DNA from: Liolophura sinensis
Lineage: Eukaryota > Mollusca > Polyplacophora > Chitonida > Chitonidae
Length of the DNA: 64,000 nucleotides
NCBI RefSeq assembly: GCF_032854445.1
Contig: NC_088301.1
Location: 36,379,187-36,443,186 of the forward strand
Direction of reading: 5' to 3'
The notes beneath the pieces were generated by a model. It had not been told where the DNA came from, ran no database searches, and saw nothing but the letters and a program-made list of their open reading frames with translations. This document shows, one piece after another, positions 28,267 through 39,427 of the stretch. Position 1 is the first letter of the stretch, and each line of letters starts with the position of its first letter. Both the position numbers and the translations under genes were made by a program.

Positions 28267-30242
28267 TGGTTACGGTGAACCTAGTATCTGGCATGTCTAT
28301 CTCAATATTGAAATAAACGATCGATCGGTCAGGATGGCGATTTAATTGAATTATTTCGGGTTTCTTCCTTGGCAAAAAACTTTAAATTACCACACTTATT
28401 TAATCAGTTCTGACCACCGGCTCTCAACCAGAAATACGCATCTTGATTTTATTAACCAATACGGTATTTGAAAATGTAAATGAACACATGTATTCTGTAA
28501 CCAAGATACAAACCATTAAAATTTGAATGGAGTTAAAATCGATTTCTTTCGAATTAAATAATCTTCCTGCTTCTATCCAGGGCCATTTGCAACCTCCATT
28601 TAGGAATGTCTGCTTTGTGACGTGAAATAAAACCAACTGACTTGCTCACAGGTAAATCACCTCCTATGCATCTATCAGCTGAGTAAGGGTTGCAGGTAGT
28701 TTACCCAGAGAAATATCACTGGGTGGTGTATTCGTGTACTATGACAGTAGATATGCAGTTCCAGTGTAAATTCAGCGTGTGTTGGTCAGACATCTAGTCC
28801 ACTTGTTATCCGTTCTTGTATTAGACCAGAAAATGATACGTCGGAAGAACTCTGATGTGCTTGATTCCCCGGCGAGTATACCCCATGAACTTTCCACGGA
28901 CAATGCTTAAAGTTATCCGCTGATAGAATGGAAATGTAACCGCCTGCCTGACTACACTGCCACTGGCCTGCAGTTTTCCTAACTCTATCGGTATGATAAA
29001 CCAAACCCTTCCCGTGTCAGAGCTCAAATTAACTTTCGACGTTGATGGATGTGGATTGCTATACGGGTATGGGTACTGTGAAAGCTTGGATACACATACA
29101 TGTTTATCCAGAGTCTGTTTCTATTATCATGGCATAAATCCCTTGACTGGACAAATGATTTGGGTACCATTGCTTAATAAACGGTACCTTTAATTCATTC
29201 TTAGTCACATGTAACCACTTGATGCTAACGTCTTAGCTATTCAGCTAATAGACGAGCACCCGTAGTTTTATCAGTGCGTTACCCCGAGTTTTTGCTATGG
29301 GTAAATTAAATTCTGGTACTGATACCATGAGTGAGGCCCGTGTTATTCCCTTATTTATTCCAAATTTCTCATTCATGCGTATAGAAAGAGCATGTTAATT
29401 CAGTGTGCTCACATTCACGTGACTGCTCACACGACTCTGCCAAAGACAAAGTGAAGATCAACAGTCTCCTTATTGCGATGCCAGTCACAATTTGTGGTCA
29501 GATTCACACTAGCTGGTGTAACTTCAGCTAAAGGCACAGTTGTATCGCAGAGTCGGTGGTTCCGGGGCTCTGGGTTTACTTGACAAGTGACAGTACATTT
29601 TTATACAAAAACATACAGCATAGTAACAAACAAGTTTTAACAAGGTTTACAGACATACAATTCTAACAATAACGTACATGACTGGTCCTGATATGCAGCG
29701 TTGCGGTGGATTAAAACAGTAGGTGGTCACCAAGCCCACAGTTCCACTACAAGACCAGATTAAAACAGGTTATGTGTAAGGCCTGCTAACATTCACAATA
29801 CAACATCCTTCCCAAATTTATATCCTTGCGCCTCGCGCGAAAAGCGCCGTCTGTCGGTGAAATATTAAGCAATCACAGTGAAGCATAGCCAACTGGCGGT
29901 CTCTTGACGCACTGGTCGTAACCTGTACAGGCACACTGTATTTTCTCACATGTTCTTAGCATGGGACTTCGCATCCCATGTGACATGTAAACAAATATAG
30001 CGATCTTCGCAAATTTGGTTGCTTCGATGTCCTCAGTAAATCTTAATGCTGAGGTGAATAGTGATTAACTTTAAACAAATTTAACTAGTTTGAAAGCCTT
30101 GCGTAAAGAAAGTGTAATGACGAAATAACCCGTATGTAAACAACAGCGTAAACAGGAAAACAAGAACAATCGGAGTGCAATCCATGAAAATCTATGTACA
30201 TTATAATGTCAACAAAATACATGTATGTATTATTTCATCACA
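28267..30242 (-). repeat. 3' LTR of the Ty3/gypsy-type element
   Basis: It aligns from TGGTTACGGTGAACC (28267) to TTTCATCACA (30242) with the other LTR (TGTTAAGGTCAACC ... TTTCGTCACA). Shared blocks include CGATCGATCGGTC, CGGAAATACGCATCTTGA-type sequence, CTAGTCCACTTGT and GCATGTTAATTCAGTGT. An extra stretch of about 340 bp (about 29471-29815) is absent from the partner. Short open frames inside are not recognised genes. Confidence 0.85.
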
Positions 30243-31340
30243 CTAACCTCACTCCTAAAGATCGATGTCCTCATCGGGATTCAGTTCTGGTTCATGTTTC
30301 ACTTCGCCCCGCTCTCTTGTGACTTCTTGAGGTGCTGGAACGTTTTGCATGCATAGGCCTTGGGATCCAAAGACGGAACCGGATATATCCCAATCTGGTG
30401 GCAGAGCGGTATGCATACTCTGATGGTTTGACATCTTCTCTCGGGTCAGACCTTGAGGAATGGTTTGATGACATATTTGATGCTGTTAAAGATATGGTGG
30501 GTATTGCTGTTGGACCTCCACGAACAGTTGAACGGACCTCAGACGTTGGTGGCTTCGCGTGACTGGCCACAGTTGTTTCCGGTTGGGGGTTGGCTTATTC
30601 CAGAAAGTCCCCACTTCCTTCAGAGCAGACAGCTGGCTTTTGCACAGCGCTTGCAAGACAACCCGATTTTCTCTCAAGCTTTTCTGCAGCTTACTTGTGG
30701 CGTCTACGAGCTTGCTTACCCCTTTGTTCAGGCGACTTGTCTCAGAAGTAAAACTCGAGTTGGCTTTGGTTAGGTCAGCCACATTCTGCAATGCTGATGA
30801 TACGGCTTCCTCAGTTGTCGGCTCCAGTGAAGCACTCTATGTCCTGAATTTCCGTTGCGTCATTGTCTAAAAGCTCTTGGATTTCGTTATCTTCAGGATG
30901 GAGTTCGATTTTATCAGCCTCTACATCTTCACTCCCTAGTGATACCGCCGTGTAGGTCCCCTGTGGGTCTTCCTGGACTGGAAGAGGTTTAGTGAAAGCC
31001 CGATTGGTCTCCACAATCTGGGTAGCTTCATCCCGAAGAGCAGCCATGATGTCATCTACATGGCAGAATGGGATGATGGCGACTTCACAGCGTTGTGGTG
31101 CCTCGCTCCATGGTTGTATCTGAATGTTTAGATCGCAGATGAAGTTTCATTTCTTGGGGTGGTTTTGTTGCACGAAGGACAGAAGGGAAAATCGTCCGTC
31201 GTGAGATGACATGTCAGTATATCTGATCATTTGTTGTTTGTCAACTTGGTACTGACAATGGTGGCACTGGTAAACTGGGCCTCTCTTTCCACATGTCTTT
31301 ATTGCTTTTTCTGATATCCTGTCTGAAATCAACAAGATGG
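30243..31340 (-). pseudogene. Unidentified decayed coding segment where integrase would be expected
   Basis: On -, 31335-30811 is one frame interrupted by a single stop at 31149-31147: a C2H2-like piece (VYQCHHCQYQVDKQQMIRY), CEVAIIPFCHVDDIMAALRD, then an acidic stretch (EADKIELHPEDNEIQELLDN). After a frame change, 30791-30500 continues with a helical, possibly coiled-coil segment (NKGVSKLVDATSKLQKSLRE). I do not recognise it as integrase: no HHCC or D,D35E pattern was found. It may be an additional or accessory element ORF, or captured host sequence. Confidence 0.4.
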
Positions 31341-31927
31341 GAAATCAAGTTAAGTATTTCCAATGCATAAAGTTATTATAACCAGTGTGCGAATTAATGC
31401 TATGAAAATCTCAAGTCAATCTAGTCAATCTGGGTACTCAATGCAGTGCGGACCCTTCCCTTTGAATGTGCAAGTGCATGTTTTGCCCACATTAGAACTG
31501 TTGTGCCCATGTATGGTTTGAGTTTGTTATGATGTATAAACCTCCGTTTGCTCTTTTCATTCAGTTGGATGATGTAATCTAATCATTGAGCATGTGAATG
31601 ATTAGGTATGGACCCGTGAAGGGAAATTGTAATTTTGCACCAATGCCCTTTTCCCCTCTTCTCGCCGTAATACCAAACGTAACGTATTGGGATTACTTTG
31701 TTCCAGTTTTAGACTGTTGTATTCGAGATTTACGAAAGAAATAACCCAAGTCAGATCTCAGGGACTTTGTTCTATTTCCTCTTCTATAACAGTAGCCTCC
31801 AATTATGACCAGGTAAAATCCGTTCTCCGCGGTTTCAACACCTGAAACTTCAAGAGTGACTAAGTTCAAAAATGAAACGAAGATTTTTCACACCATTCAA
31901 CTTAAAAACAAAAAAAAAAGTAATGAC
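31341..31927. other. Element interior, no coding similarity seen
   Basis: This stretch lies between the unidentified segment and the SINE, inside the retrotransposon. No integrase or chromodomain motif was recognised. Confidence 0.4.
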
Positions 31928-32143
31928 CCAGGAGTCTCTCACCAATGCGGTCGCTGTGAGTTTAAGTCCAGCTCTGCTGGCTTCCTTTCCGGCCGTACGT
32001 GGGAAGGTCTGGCAGCAACCTGCGGATGGTCGTGGGTTTCCCCCGGCTCTGCCCGGTTTCCACCCACCATAATGCTGACCGCCGTCGTATAAGTAAAATA
32101 TTCTTGTGTACGATGTAAAACACCAATTAAATAAATAATAAAG
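31928..32143 (+). mobile_element. tRNA-derived SINE, 5'-truncated, nested in the retrotransposon
   Basis: It contains the B-box-like GAGTTTAAGTCC, the shared body (GGATGGTCGTGGGTTTCCCC, CTCTGCCCGGTTTCCACCC, ATAATGCTGACCGCCGTCG) and the tail CACCAATTAAATAAATAATA. It interrupts the region just downstream (in - orientation) of the post-RNase H sequence. Confidence 0.88.
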
Positions 32144-32146
32144 AAA

Positions 32147-32812
32147 TTAAGTGATATCTGGTTTGATTCTTATAAGATCTGCTTCGATCTGAGGTTTTTC
32201 TATGGGAACACAATGCATATCAGTGGTTCGATTGGTGCACTTTTTACATGATCTACGTGTTAGGGTTTCCTCTTCATCTCCACATTCACACAGCCTGGGA
32301 TTTGGGCATGGAGACGGCATCAGAGTTATGATGAGGCTTTCCAGCCCTGTACTCGATTTCAAAGTCACAAGCTGAGAGTAGCTCGATCCACCGAGCATTT
32401 CTGTTCTTTGGCTGCTTCAAACTGAAAAAGCATTTAAGTGCTTGATGTTTGGACCGTATTACAAACTTCCTCCGAAGTACATAGTGACGGAAATACTCAG
32501 TGAACAATTTCTCCTTGTCCGTCACACAGTTGCTTTTCTCTGCTTTATTTAGTTCTCTTCCATCCTGGACATGGAATAAAACTGCGACTATACTTACATG
32601 GCAGTGTCAAGAATGAATTGACATCCATTCTTGGGATATCCCATGATTTCTGACCCAGTTAAAGCCTCTTTGAGTTTCAAAAAGGCTTCTGCACACTTCG
32701 TTGTCCAGATAAATGGTACATCATTTTAGTAAGTTCTGTAATGGGATTTACCATCTTTGAGAAATCTTTTACCCATTGTCGTAATAGCTAACTAATTCAA
32801 GAATTCCCCAAA
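32147..32812 (-). pseudogene. RT end and RNase H region, then a Cys-rich linker
   Basis: On - the order is a connection segment resembling CAEAFLKLKEAL, then ILDT near 32600, NCVTDKEKLFTEYFRHYVLR (start of the 32525-32286 frame), HQALKCFFSLKQPKNRNARW and DFEIEYRAGKPHHNSDAVS, typical of Ty3/gypsy RNase H ending just before an 'NADAMSR'-like linker. A frameshift follows into PNPRLCECGDEEETLTRRSCKK..., a Cys-rich linker. Several frameshifts and stops are present. Confidence 0.8.
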
Positions 32813-34364
32813 CTTCGATAACGTTTCTTGGGGTAGACCAATCTAAAAGCTTTTTCACATTCTCTTCATTCGGTCGAACTCCCTTTTTCGAAATCACATG
32901 ACCGAGGTTCCCCGAACTTCGATAACGATTCTTGGGGTAGACCAATCTAAAAGCTTTTTCACATTCTCTTCATTCGGTCGAACTCCCTTTTTCGAAATCA
33001 CATGACCGAGGTTCCCCGAACTTCGATAACGTTTCTTGGGGTAGACCAATCTAAAAGCTTTTTCACATTCTCTTCATTCGGTCGAACTCCCTTTTTCGAA
33101 ATCACATGACCGAGGTTCCCCGAACTTCGATAACGTTTCTTGGGGTAGACCAATCTAAAAGCTTTTTCACATTCTCTTCATTCGGTCGAACTCCCTTTTT
33201 CGAAATCACATGACCGAGGTTCCCCGAACTTCGATAACGTTTCTTGGGGTAGACCAATCTAAAAGCTTTTTCACATTCGTCTTCATTCGGTCGAACTCCT
33301 TTTTCGAAATCACATGACCGAGGTTCCCCGAACTTCGATAACGTTTCTTGGGGTAGACCAATCTAAAAGCTTTTTCACATTCTCTTCATTCGGTCGAACT
33401 CCCTTTTTCGAATCACATGACCGAGGTTCCCCGAACTTCCGATAACGTATCTTGGGGTAGACCAATCTAAAAGCTTTTCACATTCTCTTCATTCGGTCGA
33501 ACTCCCCTTTTTCGAAATCACATGACCGAGGTTTCCCCGAACTTCGATAACGATTCTTGGCGTAGACCAATCTAAAAGCTTTTTCACATTCTCTTCATTC
33601 GGTCGAACTCCCTTTTTCGAAATCACATGACCGAGGTTCCCCGACTTCGATAACGTTTCTTGGGTAGACCAATCTAAAAGCTTTTTCACATTCTCTTCAT
33701 TCGGTCGAACTCCCTTTTTCGAAATCACATGACCGAGTTCCCCGAACTTCGATAACGTTTCTTGGGGTAGACCAATCTAAAAGCTTTTTCACATTCTCTT
33801 CATTCGGTCGAACTCCCTTTTTCGAATCACATGACCGAGGTTCCCCGAACTTCGATAACGTTCTTGGGGTAGACAATCTAAAAGCTTTTTCACATTCTCT
33901 TCATTCGGTCGAACTCCCTTTTTCGAAATCACATGACCGAGGTTCCCCGAACTTCGATAACGTTTCTTGGGGTAGACCAATCTAAAAGCTTTTTCACATT
34001 CTCTTCATTCGGTCGAACTCCCTTTTCGAAAATCACATGACCGAGGTTCCCCGAACTTCGATAACGTATCTTGGGGTAGACCAATCTAAAAGCTTTTTCA
34101 CATTCTCTTCATTCGGTCGAACTCCCTTTTTCGAAATCACATGACCGAGGTTCCCCGAACTTCGATAACGATTCTTGGGGTAGACCAATCTAAAAGCTTT
34201 TTCACATTCTCTTCATTCGGTCGAACTCCCTTTTTCGAAATCACATGACCGAGGTTCCCCGAACTTCGATAACGTTTCTTGGGGTAGACCAATCTAAAAG
34301 CTTTTTCACATTCTCTTCATTCGGTCGAACTCCCTTTTTCGAAATCACATGACCGAGGTACCCT
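32813..34364 (-). repeat. 104-bp tandem array, 15 units, derived from the reverse transcriptase
   Basis: Units start with CTTCGATAACG at 32813, 32917, 33021, 33125 and 33229 (exact 104-bp steps) and continue with occasional 1-bp indels to 34264. On - each unit encodes GHVISKKGVRPNEENVKKLL plus DWSTP, which is the Ty3/gypsy RT segment after the YxDD region. A 104-bp step is not a multiple of three, so tandem copies break the reading frame. Confidence 0.95.
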
Positions 34365-35450
34365 ACTTCTATCTTCATCAGCTGTTATTTCTGCGGTTTT
34401 AGCTTCAGGTTTGCCAGCCTTATTCTTTCAAGCACCTTCTGCAGTCCCTGTGCGTGCTCCTGGAAAGTCTGTCCAAAAATTACCACATTATCGAAGTATA
34501 GCAAGCAAGACACCCACAGCATTCCTGCTAATCCAAGCTCTATGCTGGGTCGTGCTGGCCAAACGGCATTTTTTTACATTCAAACAATCCGTATTTAGTA
34601 ACAAAAGCTGTTCTTGGTATAACTGACTCCATAGCCGGAACTTGGTTATATGCTAATGTTAGATAGGGCGTCGAAACCACGTTGCTCCTTCCATGGCGCT
34701 GAGACAACCTTATATGCCGGGTAATGGAAAAAAGTTTCTCAAATTTTACAATGAGTATAACATTCTCACTCTCCATACTCATTACATCTGCATGATGCCT
34801 TTATGAACAGTTGCAATCAAAGCGCGACTGAGATACCTTGTTTAATTGTTATTTGACCTGGAACTCATTCATGGACTACGAATTTGAACTTTGATATGGA
34901 ATTCATGCCTGAAATATCCACTGTCTGACCGGCATCATTGAAAACTGATGACCTCTTCTCTGTTGTGTGTTACCGGCTTTATTTCCTATTTGTATGATTT
35001 CTTACATACCATTGTCTTTGGGAGCTAGTGTTAAACGTTGTTTTGGAAATGGATCTTGCGATTATCGACTTGGAACGCACTTTACGGACTACGAATGGTA
35101 TACGAATTTCGGACATATTTCGGATGCTTGTATGCATATTTTTTGTGACTGCATTCAGCCTAAGGATGTCAATACATGCCCAATACATCCTTGTTTTTGA
35201 AGATTTTTCAGTGCTTTCTTATCCTCAAAGGCAAATGCCATAGGCAATCTTCTTGGTGACTGTTTTATAGGTTTTGCATCTCCTGTTTCTATGGCATGCT
35301 GGACTAGATGTGTGCTGTCCAGATCAATCTCTTATTTGGAAAATACATCTGCATATTCTGCAAGCCGGTTACGCAGAATTTCTGATTCTCTGGTTCAAGT
35401 CTCTTCAAGGTTTCCTCATATAAAAGTTCCAGGTGATCTGGTATTTCTGT
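34365..35450 (-). pseudogene. Reverse transcriptase N-terminal part and preceding linker
   Basis: On -, 35330-35180 contains fragments of the RT-preceding linker (HLVQHAIETGDAKPIKQSPR-like after frame shifts). 34782-34540 contains LTLAYNQVPAMESVIPRTAF and FVTKYGLFECKKMPFGQ, the finger/palm motifs. 34500-34390 contains YFDNVVIFGQTFQEHAQGLQ and a following LKLKP. The catalytic YxDD box reads Y-F-D-N (34498-34487), so the second active-site Asp is lost. Many stops separate the pieces. Confidence 0.8.
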
Positions 35451-35753
35451 TCTTCCCCTACCTCCTTATTTTCCTCTGTGACCTTTTGTATTAGTGCAGG
35501 TGTCGATTTCTCGCTGTGCAGTTTTATTTTTCTTATAGTACTAAAGGTCTTCTCCTCTGTATCGTGTTCTCTGTCCAACATGACCTGTGTATCTGTACAC
35601 TTTTCTGCTGTACCCAAAATTGAGCTTTCCTTGATTTTCCTCAATATTGAAAATGGATTTAAAATCCGTATGCTAATATCTGAGTTGTCTTTCCTTTCCA
35701 CTAAACATGGTGCCACAATGAGACATTTCCTCGTGAATCCCGGTAGTCCCTAG

Positions 35754-36250
35754 TTAGTAATGTTTCACCTGCGGTAAGGTTGTCGTTGTCAACTTAGTCA
35801 ACTTCGATTCACTCATCCCTTGAACAGTGACATCTTTTGCAACATAGACTCTCCTTAACTTTGGCCTGGGTACCTGCTCCCGGAGAACAGAGAGTATATT
35901 TAAAATCATCCTAACTTGTGTTAGAATTATATCTGCCGGACCGTTGACCGTCGCCACAAGGGGCCGTCCCTCGGCCTACTGAGCCGATCCCTGACAGCTT
36001 GACCGGTGGGTGGTAATATTGCTGGGTTGTCTATTATGGCCGTATCCGTCTTTCCAGTTGTCCTGTAATATTTTGCCATTTCTGGCGTAGTGGCCCTCTT
36101 TCCCACACTTAAAGCATCCACTATATCTTGCCCCCGTTTGTTGAATTTTACCGCCATTATTTCTTTGTTCCACCTTTTCCAATCTTTGAATCATTGTCCA
36201 GAACATTTCTTTGATTTCTGCCCTCAGCCCCTTAAACCGTGCAGTTGTTT
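35754..36250 (-). pseudogene. Gag nucleocapsid zinc knuckle and protease-like region
   Basis: On -, 36116-36075 encodes CFKCGKEGHYARNGK. This is a CX2CX4HX4C knuckle in which the final Cys codon is GGC (Gly), so zinc binding is probably lost. Downstream, after a frame change, lies ATVNGPADIILTQ... to TVQGMSESKL (35957-35780), the position expected for the retroviral-type protease; no clear D-T/S-G motif could be confirmed. Confidence 0.65.
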
Positions 36251-37557
36251 TCTGATTATCTGCTGAACATGTTTTTTGTTTATTCCCTCCTTTAGTTTCA
36301 ACATTGTCCTTCTCATTCGAACTTCTCCCGTCTCTGCCAAAATATTCATCTTTAATTTCATTTGCTCTGTCGGCTTTTATTGCTTGTGTCGATTTCTGAA
36401 TATTTCAGCAATTTCTACGTTGAGCTTCAAGGAAATTTACAAAATTTCGCATACTGCGTCATCTAAATCATTTGGGGTCCTTAATATATTCTACCTCAAA
36501 CCTGGCGTTTTCGTCGTGAGATCCATTAAGGAATATCTGCAATAAATCTTCTCTCCTACTTACATAGTCCGGATTCGCGTGAGCTTTATCGTAAGTCTTT
36601 TCAATTCGGCTGCGTAATCTTGGACCTTTTCTCCGTTTCTCTGATTACGGTTGCTGAACGCCCCGGAAAACGTCTTTGGAGTTTCTATGATTCGAAATTT
36701 ATTGCTCAGTTCACTTACAAGTGAATCGTAATTGTTCCTGACTCTTCTGGAAAGTTGCCCGTATACAAATCCCCCAGTTTTACCCTGTATTCTGGGCAGC
36801 AATTTCGCCAATTTTTCTTCTTTGTCACACCCTCTAATTCTGGCTACATCTTTAAACCTGTTTTGATAAACTTCCCATTTTCCCGCCCCTCTAAATGACG
36901 ACAGTTTAGCGCCTAAATTCCTCGGCGTACAAAGTATCGAGCATTTCCCTTAATCGTGTGTATTGTTCCACTGTCGTCGGAATCCTCTGGCTCTAAGCTA
37001 GAATAATCACGTCTTTGTTGTTGAGGTTTTGCTTTCTCCTGCTCCTAAACCGCTTTTACTAAAAAGTTTTCCCGTTATCAAGCTTGTGTTTGTTCCTGTT
37101 TGTGGGTTCCTGTTCAACAGCAGTGGGCGGTACTTTACTTGCTTCAATTCCCGTTAATGCGTCAGTGACCGTTTCTTTTAACGAAAAAGCCACACCTTGT
37201 AAAACTCCGTGTAAGGCATTCCCAATCGTGCCAGTAATGTCCTTCCTGGGGGGCGTCTGCATACTTTGAGTTAGCTGATGTACATGTAACACCTGTCATC
37301 AAATTCTCGTGAGAAATATTCTCTTCGCCGCCTGTATTACGTGGTGCAACCACTAGAAATGTCTGTCCATGTGCCGTGTTTTCAGAATCATCAGGTTCGT
37401 TGGCTCTTTCCTCGTTTGTTGAAATAATACCGGTTTTATTCGACCGTCGACTCCGCCTTGGTCTGGGTGTATTGAAGACGTTCATATCCTCCATGCCTGA
37501 CTGTACTTCCATTCCACTAATATCTAGGTCGGGTAACGATCCCTGGATACTCGGCAT
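36251..37557 (-). pseudogene. Gag capsid region of the Ty3/gypsy-type element
   Basis: A start-like ATG at 37557 (-) opens 131 codons that end in a frameshift, continued in another frame by TPPRKDITGTIGNALHGVLQ (37292-37059). Further on, 36811-36560 contains LLPRIQGKTGGFVYGQL, LSNKFRIIETPKTFSGAFSN and KVQDYAAELKRL, a typical retrotransposon capsid pattern. It then leads to the zinc knuckle at 36116. Stops and frameshifts are frequent. Confidence 0.7.
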
Positions 37558-37597
37558 AATATAGATCCCAATTCCAACCTCTTATATTTCTGAAAAC

Positions 37598-37617
37598 CCC
37601 ACTTCTAACACCAAAAA
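37598..37617 (-). promoter_or_regulatory. Candidate primer binding site of the retrotransposon
   Basis: Directly inside the 5' LTR end (TTAACA on -) the sequence TTTTTGGTGTTAGAAGTGGG contains a TGG-led 3'-tRNA-complementary type motif at the distance expected for Ty3/gypsy elements. I cannot assign the tRNA without a search. Confidence 0.5.
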
Positions 37618-39427
37618 TGTTAAGGTCAACCGACTATCTCGATATATATCTCAATATTGAAATACACGATCGATCGGTCTGGATGGCGATGTGATCGAAT
37701 TATTTCGGCTTCCTTCGTTGGGGGAAACCTTTAAATTGCCACCCTTAGATAATCAGCTCTTACACCACCGGCTCTTAACCGGAAATACGCATCTTGACAT
37801 AATAATATTTAAGTAACAAATGCGGTATTTGAAATGTAGATGAACATATTCATCCGGTAACCAAGTTACAAACAATTAAAATTTGAATGGAATTAAAATC
37901 GATTCCTTTCGAATTAGATAATCTTCCCGCTTCAGGCTACATTTACGAGTATCCGCTTTGTGACGTGAAATAAAATCATCTGACTTGCTCACAGGTAAAT
38001 CATCTCTTATGCACCTGCCAGCTGGGTAAGGTAAGGGGAGGTAACTGTGAAATCCTATGTACCCCGTGTTGCAGCGTAGTTTATCCCGAGAAATACGCTG
38101 GGTAAAGTACGCGTGTACTATGCCAATGTATACCAGTAGATGTGCAGTTCCCGATTTAATACAGTCTTGGCGATCAGTGTGTGCTGGTCAGACATCTAGT
38201 CCACTTGTAACCCAATCTCGTATTAGACCAGGAAATGATGCGTGGGAATATGCTTCATTACCCGGCGAGTATACCCCAAGAACTTTCCACGGGCAATGCT
38301 TAAAGTTATCCGCCGATGGAATGGAAATGTAACCGCCTCCCTGACTACACTGCCACTGGACTGCAGTTTTCCTAACTCTATCGGTATGATAAACCAAACC
38401 TTTCCCGTGTCAGAGTTCAAATTAACTTTCGACGTTGATGCATGTGGATATGGGTAGGCATAGGCTACTGTGAAAGATTGGATATACATATATATGTTTA
38501 CTTCGAGTCTGTTTCTGTTATTATTGCATAAATCCATTGACTGGAGAGGTGATTTAGGTATCATTGCCTAAAAAACTTTTAATTCACTCCAGTCATATCT
38601 AACCACTGGATGCTAACGTCTTAGCTATTCAGCTATTAGATGAGCACCCGTAGTTTTATCATTGGGTTACCCCGAGTTTGTGCTATGGGTAAATTAAATA
38701 CTGGTACCGGGTACCCCGAGTTGCTTCTCAAAAATATTATTCCTGAGTGAGGTCCATGTTATTCCCGTATTTATTCCAAATTTCTCATTCATGCGTATAG
38801 AAAGAGCATGTTAATTCAGTGTACTCACATTTACGTGACTGCTCACACCACTCTGCCAAAGACCAAATGAAGATTAACAGTCTCCTCCCCAAGTCTTCGC
38901 GTCACACGAAAAGCGCCACCTGTCGGTGAAATATTAATCATGGTGAAGCACAGCCACCTAGCGGTCTTTTGACGCACTAGTCGTAACCTGTACAACCAGA
39001 CTGTATTTACTCATATGTTTGCCCTAATAATAAATTCCAATTCACCGAAACCAAGTGGTAAATTGTCCAAAACATTAAGAAAACTGACCGCAGCATTAAA
39101 ACAGCTGTTTTTCCCATAGGTATTGCCGTGTAATAGCTCCATTTCTCGCTGCATTAGAAACTTCGTATCCCATTTGACATGTAAACAAATTTGGCGATCT
39201 TCGCAAATTTGGTCGCTTCGATGTCCTCAGTAAATCTTAATCCTGAGGTGAATATTGATTAACTTTAAACAAATTCAACGGATCTGAAGTCCTTGTGTAA
39301 AGACAGCGTAATGACGAAATAATAGGTATGTAAACAAGTGTAAATGGGAAAAGAAAAGCAATCGGGAGCAATCCATGAAAATCTATGTACATCATAATGT
39401 CAACAAAATATGTATGATTTCGTCACA
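37618..39427 (-). repeat. 5' LTR of the Ty3/gypsy-type element
   Basis: Direct-repeat partner of 28267-30242. It lacks that copy's 340-bp insertion but has its own extra stretch of about 135 bp (about 39018-39155). The LTRs are clearly diverged, which implies an old insertion. Confidence 0.85.

Larger units (their letters stand above)
28267..39427 (-). mobile_element. Degenerate Ty3/gypsy-type LTR retrotransposon with very long LTRs
   Basis: Two direct repeats of about 1.8-2.0 kb (28267-30242 and 37618-39427) flank 7.4 kb whose - strand carries gag-like, zinc-knuckle, RT and RNase H sequences in Ty3/gypsy order. In element orientation the LTRs begin TGTGA and the 5' LTR ends TTAACA. Immediately inside the 5' LTR, the - strand reads TTTTTGGTGTTAGAAGTGGG, a TGG-starting candidate primer binding site. 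No target-site duplication is evident. Many stops, frameshifts and missing sequence make it non-autonomous. Confidence 0.88.

Noticed and set aside
28786-29027. Short frames on - in the LTR, with similar ones at 38188-38564
   Set aside because: Both sets fall in equivalent positions of the two LTRs, so their similarity reflects LTR identity, not a conserved protein.
32813-34364. CRISPR-like regular array
   Set aside because: Units are contiguous 104-bp copies without unique spacers and encode RT sequence; the genome is eukaryotic.
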